From positions 1 through 9,303 of the forward strand of contig CANTWP010000026.1 of the NCBI GenBank assembly GCA_947853245.1: a DNA stretch of 9,303 bases, read 5' to 3'. This document shows, piece after piece, positions 1-5,306 of this stretch. Each line of letters starts with the position of its first letter. Position 1 is the stretch's first letter. Position numbers and translations under genes: made by a program. This DNA is from an uncultured Bacilli bacterium. Its GTDB lineage: Bacteria > Bacillota_I > Bacilli_A > RF39 > UBA660. The notes beneath the pieces are model-generated. The model worked only from the letters and a program-made list of their open reading frames with translations, made no database searches and was not told the origin of the DNA.

Positions 1-69
1 TAGCTCAGTTGGTAGAGCAACTGACTCTTAATCAGTGGGTCTGGGGTTCGAGCCCCCAAGAGGACACCA
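1..69 (+). tRNA. tRNA-Lys(CTT), 5' end cut by window edge
   Basis: The window opens at the conserved U8 of a tRNA, so the seven 5' acceptor bases lie outside. The D arm, anticodon stem 20-24/32-36 with loop 25-31, and T stem 42-46/54-58 all pair. The anticodon CTT at 27-29 reads AAG (lysine). The 3' acceptor strand is at 59-65, the discriminator base A at 66, and CCA is encoded at 67-69. An intrinsic terminator follows within 10 bases. Confidence 0.95.
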
Positions 70-78
70 GTTGAACTT

Positions 79-105
79 AAAAGATAGATTATTCTATCTT
101 TTTTT
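79..105 (+). terminator. Intrinsic terminator after tRNA-Lys
   Basis: A 10-bp stem (79-88 with 93-102, core AAGATAGA/TCTATCTT) with a 4-nt loop (TTAT) runs into seven T residues at 99-105. It ends the tRNA-Lys transcript and lies only about 25 bases ahead of the alr start codon. Confidence 0.85.
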
Positions 106-130
106 CATATAATTATATGGAGGAAACAAT

Positions 131-1210
131 ATGTATCGTAATACTTATATTGAAATAAATTTAGATAATATTAAATATAATGTTTCAAAAATTATTAATA
201 AATATAATAAATATCAATATTACTTTGGTGTTGTTAAAGCTAATTGTTATAATCACGGTGAACAAAGTATTAAAAGCATTATCGCAGGGGGATGCAATTA
301 TTTAGCAGTCGCACTATTAGAAGAAGCTTTAAATATTAGAAAAATAGGTACTACTACCCCTATTTTATGCTTAGGAAATATTAATACAAATTTTTTAGAT
401 ACTTGTATAGAGAATAATATTACTATAACTATAAATTCTTTAGAATATGCCAAGGAAATAGAGAAAATTAATATAGATTTATCACAATTAAAAACACACA
501 TTAAAATCAATACTGGAATGAATCGACTTGGAATAAATAATGAAAGAGATTTAAAAGAAACTATCAGTATTTTAAAAGGAAAAAACATCAATATAGAGGG
601 AATTTATACCCATATATATAAAGCCAGTGATGAAGATACATCTAAAAAACAATTAGACTTATTTAAAAAATTTTATGAAAGTGTTCAAAAGGAAAATTTT
701 AAAATTATTCATTGTCAAGCTAGTGAAGCACTAGAAAAGTATTCTAAACCAAATTTCATCAATGGATGCCGTTTGGGAATTATTATGTATGGCTTTAATA
801 CAATTCCCAATATCAATCTAAAATCAACCTTTAAACTTTATAGTCAAATAATTCAAATTCATCATTTAAAAAAAGGTGATACGGTTGGTTATGACGCTAA
901 ATATACAGCTTTAGAAAACGAAATAATTGGTGTCGTTAGTATTGGTTATGATGATGGTATTATTAGACAAAATACTGGTCGCAATGTCTATATAAATAAT
1001 AAACCATACCCTATTATTGGAAATATTTGTATGGATATGTTATTTATTAAAATAGATAATAATGTAAAATTATACGATCAAGTTGAAATAATTAAGGATA
1101 ACCAACATATTGAAGAAATTGCTAAATATTTAAATACTATTCCTTATGAAATAATGTGTAATGTGGGAAATCGTGTTCCTATCATATATAAAAACGATTC
1201 ACTTATCTAA
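131..1210 (+). CDS. alr: Alanine racemase
   Basis: PLP-dependent cytoplasmic enzyme that interconverts L- and D-alanine, supplying D-Ala for peptidoglycan. The 359-residue length is slightly below the usual 360-390 and looks complete. The N-terminal TIM barrel carries the PLP motif VVKANCYNHG with Schiff-base Lys36. The usual form is VKANAYGHG, so C39 and N41 are substitutions. The substrate-side motif MNRLGI follows. The C-terminal domain has the catalytic Tyr of the other subunit in VGYDAKYTA (Y254), then SIGYDDG and GNICMDM (M301). The start is fixed by GGAGGA at 119-124, six bases before ATG. The gene stands alone, and no clear promoter fits between the tRNA terminator and the start. Racemases with related specificity (for example serine) share this fold, but nothing here argues against alanine. 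Confidence 0.93.
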   Translation: MYRNTYIEINLDNIKYNVSKIINKYNKYQYYFGVVKANCYNHGEQSIKSIIAGGCNYLAVALLEEALNIRKIGTTTPILCLGNINTNFLDTCIENNITITINSLEYAKEIEKINIDLSQLKTHIKINTGMNRLGINNERDLKETISILKGKNINIEGIYTHIYKASDEDTSKKQLDLFKKFYESVQKENFKIIHCQASEALEKYSKPNFINGCRLGIIMYGFNTIPNINLKSTFKLYSQIIQIHHLKKGDTVGYDAKYTALENEIIGVVSIGYDDGIIRQNTGRNVYINNKPYPIIGNICMDMLFIKIDNNVKLYDQVEIIKDNQHIEEIAKYLNTIPYEIMCNVGNRVPIIYKNDSLI

Positions 1211-1225
1211 TGTGAATCGTTTTCT
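1191..1225. terminator. Bidirectional terminator between alr and rmlC
   Basis: A perfect 12-bp stem (1191-1202 with 1212-1223) encloses a 9-nt loop that contains the alr stop codon. It has T residues 3' on the plus strand and, because the stem begins with AAAA preceded by TATATA, a T-rich tail on the minus strand. It can therefore end both alr and the convergent rmlD-rmlC operon. Confidence 0.85.
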
Positions 1226-1226
1226 A

Positions 1227-1802
1227 TTAATACTTAAAATAGATAGTATTCTGGTTAAATGTTTCTCTTTTTTGATCCTTATCAGATACAATTAGTGTTT
1301 TTATATCATATTCTTCAAATATTTCTTTCCAGTTAATGCCTAATTTAGGATCATCCCAATATATACCATCTTCTAATTCTTTAGCGTAATCGTTATCTAC
1401 TAAATACTGAAATATTGTATTATCTTCTAAACTCACAAATCCATGTGCAAAACCACGTGGTACAAACAATTGTCTATTATTACTGTCTGTTAAAAGTATA
1501 GAAAAGCCTTTACCAAATGTTGGTGAACCAGTTCTTACATCAACCACAACATCAATTACACTACCATTTATGACTTCTACAATCTTGGCTTGGCATTTAG
1601 GATTCTTTTGAAAGTGAAGTCCTCTAACTACTCCTTTAGCACTCTTACTTCTACTACATTGTACAACACTCTTAAAATCAATTCCATTTTTGTCTAAATC
1701 CTTTTGAATAAAATAAGGATTAAAATAGCCTCTATCATCGCCAAATTTATCTGGTTCTAATATATAGCAATCCTTTAAAGGTGTTTCAATAATCTTCATC
1801 AT
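1227..1802 (-). CDS. rmlC: dTDP-4-dehydrorhamnose 3,5-epimerase
   Basis: Third enzyme of dTDP-L-rhamnose synthesis. It epimerises C3 and C5 of dTDP-4-keto-6-deoxyglucose in the cytoplasm. The 191 residues match the family length (about 180-190). Family landmarks, in order, are FGDDRGYF (Arg24), KGVVRGLHFQ with catalytic His63, VPRGFAHGF (His120), Tyr133 at the position of the catalytic tyrosine, and GIYWDDPKLGINW. The usual Q-x-N-x-S stretch is QCSRS here, so the Asn is replaced. The ATG overlaps the rmlD stop (ATGA, 4 bp), which implies translational coupling. A GGAG eight bases upstream supports this ATG. A second in-frame ATG follows immediately and could also serve. The gene is commonly also called rfbC. 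Confidence 0.93.
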   Translation of the reverse strand: MMKIIETPLKDCYILEPDKFGDDRGYFNPYFIQKDLDKNGIDFKSVVQCSRSKSAKGVVRGLHFQKNPKCQAKIVEVINGSVIDVVVDVRTGSPTFGKGFSILLTDSNNRQLFVPRGFAHGFVSLEDNTIFQYLVDNDYAKELEDGIYWDDPKLGINWKEIFEEYDIKTLIVSDKDQKRETFNQNTIYFKY

Positions 1803-2665
1803 ATACTTTTCTCCATTTCTTGCTTATTTAGTTCGGCAATAAACCTTATTAAAGCATCTTCCCAACTTGGTAATTTATATAAACCTTCATCTAATAATTT
1901 ATCTTTATTTAGTTTAGAATTTAAAGGCCTTTTAGCAGGTGCATTATATTCTAAAGTAGTAATTGGTTTTACCTCTGTACTAATATTAGAAAGTTCTAAA
2001 ATCTTTTTAGCAAAATCATACCAACTACAAGTGCCTTCATTAGTAACATGATAAGTTCCTTGTTTATCTTTAAGAGCCATATATACTACTAGTTCCGCTA
2101 AATCTTTAGAATATGTAGGACTACCTATTTGATCTTGTATTACAGTTAATAAATCCCTGCTTTTTCCTAAACGAATCATAGTTTTAACGAAATTATTACC
2201 ATGAAGACCAAATACCCAAGAAGTTCTTATAATTAAATTATTATCATAAAATCGCACTTCGCCCTCTCCAAGTTCTTTAGTAAATCCATAATAATTTACT
2301 GGATTTACTAAATCATCTGGAAAATATTCTCCTGCTTTTTTACCATCAAAAACATAATCACTACTAAAATAGATCATCTTTGCTCCTACTTGTTCTGCAC
2401 ATTTAGCTATATATTTAGTTCCATTTACATTAATATTAAAACAAATATCTTTTTCTATTTCTGCCTTATCAACCGCAGTATACGCTGCACAATGAAAAAT
2501 TATATTTGGTTTATAAGTCAATATTATGTTTTGAACTTGTTCCTTATTTGTAATATCCATTTCTTTATAGCTAGGCGCTAAAATATCAGTATAGCCTCTT
2601 TTTTCTAATTCTAATTTTATATCATATCCAACTTGACCAGTTATTCCAGTAATTAAAAATTTCAT
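1799..2665 (-). CDS. rmlD: dTDP-4-dehydrorhamnose reductase
   Basis: Last enzyme of dTDP-L-rhamnose synthesis: an NAD(P)H-dependent short-chain dehydrogenase/reductase that reduces the 4-keto group. The 288 residues are typical. It has the Rossmann motif GITGQVG (Gly7, 10, 13), the RmlD landmark HCAAYTAVDKAE, FSSDYVFDG (102-108), the catalytic pair Tyr126-xxx-Lys130 in YYGFTK, RTSWVFG, and the C-terminal rhamnose-reductase part with DQIGSPTYSKDLA and AKRPLNSKL. The frame is open nine codons further upstream, but only from a TTG without a ribosome site. AAAGGTGG at 2670-2677 directly precedes the ATG at 2665. It heads an rmlD-rmlC operon with a 4-bp overlap. The partners rmlA and rmlB are not in the window. 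Also called rfbD. Confidence 0.93.
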   Translation of the reverse strand: MKFLITGITGQVGYDIKLELEKRGYTDILAPSYKEMDITNKEQVQNIILTYKPNIIFHCAAYTAVDKAEIEKDICFNINVNGTKYIAKCAEQVGAKMIYFSSDYVFDGKKAGEYFPDDLVNPVNYYGFTKELGEGEVRFYDNNLIIRTSWVFGLHGNNFVKTMIRLGKSRDLLTVIQDQIGSPTYSKDLAELVVYMALKDKQGTYHVTNEGTCSWYDFAKKILELSNISTEVKPITTLEYNAPAKRPLNSKLNKDKLLDEGLYKLPSWEDALIRFIAELNKQEMEKSI

Positions 2666-2691
2666 AATACCACCTTTTACTTTGTAACTCA

Positions 2692-2720
2692 AATATACAT
2701 TATTTTTATAGAATAATCAA
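2692..2720 (-). promoter_or_regulatory. Sigma-A-like promoter of rmlD-rmlC
   Basis: On the minus strand, -35 TTGATT (2720-2715), a 17-bp spacer and -10 TATATT (2697-2692). The start of transcription would fall near 2685, leaving a leader of about 20 bases that contains the AAAGGTGG ribosome site. This also argues for translation from 2665 rather than from the TTG at 2692. Confidence 0.6.
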
Positions 2721-2768
2721 TAATAAAAATAAAACATTAGCAATAATCAGAAAATTTCCTTAGTTACA

Positions 2769-2795
2769 ATAAAAAAGCAGGAATGTTAAATTCCT
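2769..2795 (-). terminator. Intrinsic terminator of the sleC-like gene
   Basis: Minus-strand hairpin AGGAAT/ATTCCT (2790-2795 with 2779-2784) with a 5-nt loop, then GC and six T residues. It lies just past the stop codon of the cortex-lytic gene and separates it from the rmlD promoter. Confidence 0.8.
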
Positions 2796-2800
2796 ATATA

Positions 2801-4021
2801 TTAAATAAAAACCCCTTTTAACATATCAGAAACCGCAGCATATATTTCAGATATTTTATACCAAGTAGCAAAGTTAACTACACCAGTAACAGGCAGATTA
2901 AAAACATTTTGAAATTTTTTGACCGCATTTACTGTATCAGAATCAAAAATGCCATTAGCATTACGTATCAAAGGAATCGCAGGGTAACTTCCTCTTATTT
3001 TATTAAGGGAATTTTGTAATAATTGAACTTCCTCACCGCAAGCACCTTCACTTAAATTATAGCCTGGAAAAGAAGTTGGTAAATAAGGAACTAATTCCGC
3101 TTTTTTTAATCCAATTGTATTACCATAATAATATCTTACAATTTGTAAAGCATTATAGCCTTGATCCCCTAAAGATTTTGATCCCCACTGACTTAACCAA
3201 CCTTCCCTTATAACATTTATTCCATCACTATATTGTGCTAAAAAAGGATAAGATGTATTTGGGAATATTAAATATTCCATGAATACTTCATCTACGACAT
3301 TAGAAATTGTATCAAATATAGTTCGATTATGAGTATATTTTTGATCATATGCCGGTGAAGAAGTTATAGTAAAATTATACCCTTTTGATAAATACCACTC
3401 CGTATATACTCTATTTAAAGTAAAAGAAACAATTGCATGAACATTAGCCTTAAGAGTTTCTTTAGGCCAACTTGGATATATTTCTGAGGATGTTACATTC
3501 TTAATATAATCTGAAAAAGACACATAATAATTAGGTGCATAAGTATCACTTGGAATGCCATCATGAACTATGATATAAGCAGGTATTACTACTCTAGGTA
3601 ATACTTTTCCAGAGTCTTCTGTAATATTAGGGTTTTCTGGTATTTTAGCAGGAGCATTTTCCCATAATGTAGGCGGAGTTATAACTGTTAAATTTTTACC
3701 AGAATTACCTTGAGAAGTACTAAAGTACACATCTTGAAATGATTCTATTCCTGCATATACTTGTGTTCCTACTACAACACTAGCACCTAAATCATACTTT
3801 GTAACTGTTATATTATAAGTACTAAAAGGTCTAACCTCGTGTTGCGGATGTAAAGAATATTCAGAATCAGGGGCCTCCAAATCTATAATATTAGTCCGAC
3901 CCGATTCATCAGTAAGTAAATTAATATTAACACCGGGACCACTTATATTAACATTTGCACCTTGTACAGGTTGCGCAACATTATCTAAAAAAACACTGAC
4001 AACTAAACGTCCTATTGCCAT
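2801..4021 (-). CDS. sleC: SleC-like spore cortex-lytic protein
   Basis: 406 residues resembling clostridial SleC (about 420-440), the cortex-degrading lytic transglycosylase stored as an inactive precursor in spores and cleaved by Csp proteases at germination. Residues 1-105 form a beta-rich domain with the RPFSTYNITV stretch typical of the SleC pre/pro region. A Pro- and Asn-rich linker (106-140) follows. Residues 143-300 are the SpoIID-like catalytic region: VSFSDYIKNVTSSEIYPSWP with Glu180 as likely catalytic acid, FTLNRVYTEWY, ITSSPAYDQKY, QYSDG and WGSKSLGDQGY. Residues 325-392 are a peptidoglycan-binding domain (EVQLLQNSL, GIFDSDTVNAVKKFQ, VTGVVNFATW). There is no signal peptide, as expected for a forespore or mother-cell product. 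AGAGAGGA six bases before the ATG supports the start. The recognition is from memory of the family. The processing site cannot be placed from sequence. Confidence 0.82.
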   Translation of the reverse strand: MAIGRLVVSVFLDNVAQPVQGANVNISGPGVNINLLTDESGRTNIIDLEAPDSEYSLHPQHEVRPFSTYNITVTKYDLGASVVVGTQVYAGIESFQDVYFSTSQGNSGKNLTVITPPTLWENAPAKIPENPNITEDSGKVLPRVVIPAYIIVHDGIPSDTYAPNYYVSFSDYIKNVTSSEIYPSWPKETLKANVHAIVSFTLNRVYTEWYLSKGYNFTITSSPAYDQKYTHNRTIFDTISNVVDEVFMEYLIFPNTSYPFLAQYSDGINVIREGWLSQWGSKSLGDQGYNALQIVRYYYGNTIGLKKAELVPYLPTSFPGYNLSEGACGEEVQLLQNSLNKIRGSYPAIPLIRNANGIFDSDTVNAVKKFQNVFNLPVTGVVNFATWYKISEIYAAVSDMLKGVFI

Positions 4022-4027
4022 AATAAT

Positions 4028-4077
4028 TCCTCTCTTTCACTACAATTAAATATATGTCTAAGAATAAAATATTATCA
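4028..4077 (-). promoter_or_regulatory. Sigma-E-like sporulation promoter and RBS of sleC
   Basis: On the minus strand, TGATAAT (4077-4071), a 14-bp spacer and CATATATT (4056-4049) fit the sigma-E pattern (KMATATT, N14, CATACANT) at 5 of 7 and 6 of 7 positions. The ribosome site AGAGAGGA is at 4035-4028. Mother-cell expression would suit a protein that ends up outside the cortex. AT-rich sequence makes chance matches easy, so this is tentative. No equally good site was found for the divergent LysM gene, which has only GAGGT at 4130-4134 as ribosome site. Confidence 0.4.
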
Positions 4078-4138
4078 TAAAAAAGAAACTTCTAAAAATT
4101 AAATAATATAATAATATAGTAAAGACTGTGAGGTTATT

Positions 4139-4972
4139 ATGAATACATATAATTACTTAGAAGATAATAGTAGTAAAATATCTAATCTAACTATTAGGGA
4201 GGGAGATTTTGGCAACTTAGTTATTGTTTTACAAAAAAAGCTTAAAGATTTAGGTTATTATAATATCAGTATTACTGGTAATTTTGATAACTATACAACT
4301 AATTCTGTGGCTGATTTTCAAAAAAATTATAATATTATTTCAGATGGAATAGTTAACAATGAAACTTGGCAAACTTTATATCAACTAACTAATAATAGTA
4401 TTCCATTTGATGAAGAGATAAGACCAACTCTAAGACTTGGTAGTACTGGTATTTATGTTACCGAATTACAAACTCTTTTAACTAATTTACTATACTATAG
4501 TGGTGCGATTGACGGAATTTTCGAGTCTAGTACAGAAACAGCGGTAAAAGCTTTTCAATTGAATAATCATCTTACACCTGATGGTATTGTTGGTAGAGAC
4601 ACTTGGAGTGCTTTATTTAGTCTTTATTCACCTATGGCAATATGTGATGAGGAAAATGGTGTTAATACCATTGTATACACTGTGGTATCAGGCGATACTT
4701 TATGGGCAATCGCTAGAAGATTTAATACAACTGTAGATGATATTAAAAGATTAAACAATTTAACTAGTGATAGATTAAGTATTGGACAACAACTTTTAAT
4801 ACCAGTTGAAGGTAATGTTACTCCACCTACTAATATAGTTTATACTGTAGTCGCTAGCGATACTTTATGGGCGATCGCTAGAAGATTTAATACAACTGTA
4901 GATGATATTAAAAGATTAAATAATTTAACTAGTGATAGATTAAGTATTGGACAACAACTTTTAATACCATAA
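4139..4972 (+). CDS. Peptidoglycan-binding protein with two PGB and two LysM domains
   Basis: 277 residues, all wall-binding modules and no catalytic domain. Residues 18-82 and 97-161 are PG_binding_1 domains. Each has the pattern LQ..L..LGYY or LQTLLTNLLYY, then DGIFESSTETAVKAFQ, then a DGIVGRDTW-like end. Residues 179-222 and 234-277 are LysM domains (VYTVVSGDTLWAIARRFN and the end SIGQQLLIP) joined by an 11-residue Pro/Thr linker. There is no signal peptide or transmembrane segment, so secretion by the general route is not evident. Deposition on the forespore, as for SafA-like LysM proteins, is an inference supported by the divergent SleC-like neighbour 117 bp away, which has the same PGB domain type. 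The ATG follows GAGGT by four bases. A phage or autolysin accessory role is the alternative, but no phage genes are nearby. Confidence 0.8.
   Translation: MNTYNYLEDNSSKISNLTIREGDFGNLVIVLQKKLKDLGYYNISITGNFDNYTTNSVADFQKNYNIISDGIVNNETWQTLYQLTNNSIPFDEEIRPTLRLGSTGIYVTELQTLLTNLLYYSGAIDGIFESSTETAVKAFQLNNHLTPDGIVGRDTWSALFSLYSPMAICDEENGVNTIVYTVVSGDTLWAIARRFNTTVDDIKRLNNLTSDRLSIGQQLLIPVEGNVTPPTNIVYTVVASDTLWAIARRFNTTVDDIKRLNNLTSDRLSIGQQLLIP
4673..4804 (+). repeat. LysM repeat unit 1
   Basis: First copy of a 132-bp direct repeat encoding a LysM domain. It carries the canonical SGDTLW motif. From the GAT codon onward (111 bp) it differs from the second copy at only two positions. Confidence 0.9.
4838..4969 (+). 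repeat. LysM repeat unit 2
   Basis: Second copy, offset by exactly 165 bp (55 codons). The first seven codons diverge from unit 1 at synonymous and replacement sites, giving ASDTLW in place of SGDTLW. The remaining 111 bp are almost identical. The unit ends one codon before the stop. Confidence 0.9.
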
Positions 4973-4997
4973 ATATTATTTTACATATTTTTAAATT

Positions 4998-5028
4998 AAA
5001 CTCGTTTTTGAAAAAATGCGAGTTTTTA
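4998..5028 (+). terminator. Intrinsic terminator of the LysM gene
   Basis: Stem AAACTCG (4998-5004) with CGAGTTT (5019-5025), probably extended inward by T5/A5 pairing across a small bulge, followed by a run of five T residues (5023-5027). It lies 25 bases past the LysM gene stop codon. Confidence 0.75.
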
Positions 5029-5066
5029 TATGGTGAAATAGCCAACATAAAAAATAAAATGTATAT

Positions 5067-5109
5067 TAAAGTTTTTAAGAAAACTTTATCAACTTATCAG
5101 TTTATCAAC
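5067..5109. repeat. 9-bp inverted repeat followed by three tandem TTATCA octamers
   Basis: TAAAGTTTT (5067-5075) and AAAACTTTA (5080-5088) form a perfect stem with a TAAG loop. It lacks a T run on either strand, so it is not a normal terminator. Overlapping its right arm are three contiguous octamers, TTATCAAC (5086), TTATCAGT (5094) and TTATCAAC (5102), in exact 8-bp phase. The block lies about 50 bp upstream of the tRNA-Arg promoter. The function is unknown; a protein-binding array is one possibility. Confidence 0.6.
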
Positions 5110-5158
5110 ATAATAGCTCAAAATTTTAATAAAAATATAAGAGAAAAAAATTATAATG

Positions 5159-5167
5159 TGCTATAAT
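5159..5167 (+). promoter_or_regulatory. Extended -10 promoter of tRNA-Arg
   Basis: TGCTATAAT is a perfect extended -10 (TGn plus TATAAT). There is no good -35 at 17 bp, which the TG extension can offset. The start of transcription would fall near 5174, ten bases before the mature tRNA 5' end. Confidence 0.65.
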
Positions 5168-5183
5168 AATTATGTAATTAATT

Positions 5184-5260
5184 GTCCTCGTAGCTCAGCT
5201 GGATAGAGCACGGCCCTCCTAAGGCCGGTGTCGGAGGTTCAAATCCTCTCGGGGACGCCA
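5184..5260 (+). tRNA. tRNA-Arg(CCT)
   Basis: A complete 77-nt cloverleaf. The acceptor GTCCTCG pairs with CGGGGAC (one G-T), the D stem is GCTC/GAGC, the anticodon stem CGGCC/GGCCG has loop CTCCTAA, and the T stem is GGAGG/CCTCT. The anticodon CCT at 5218-5220 reads AGG. The discriminator is G and CCA is encoded. No terminator separates it from the following lemA-type gene. Confidence 0.96.
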
Positions 5261-5306
5261 TTTTTATTATTAAAAATCTTAAGAAGAATGAAAGGGTTGT
5301 ACAAAA

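Noticed and set aside
108..113. TATAAT as -10 of alr
   Set aside because: It would start transcription at the ribosome binding site itself, and no -35 lies at the right distance.
298..591. 97-codon minus-strand open frame inside alr
   Set aside because: It lies antisense to a well-supported gene, is hydrophobic and low in complexity, and has no ribosome site. It is a shadow.
2390..2581. 63-codon plus-strand open frame inside rmlD
   Set aside because: It lies fully antisense to conserved rmlD coding sequence, and its Phe/Ile-rich composition is an artefact.
5086..5110. DnaA-box cluster or replication origin
   Set aside because: TTATCAACA is one base off the DnaA consensus and the other copies are worse. 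No dnaA or dnaN gene or AT-unwinding module is nearby.
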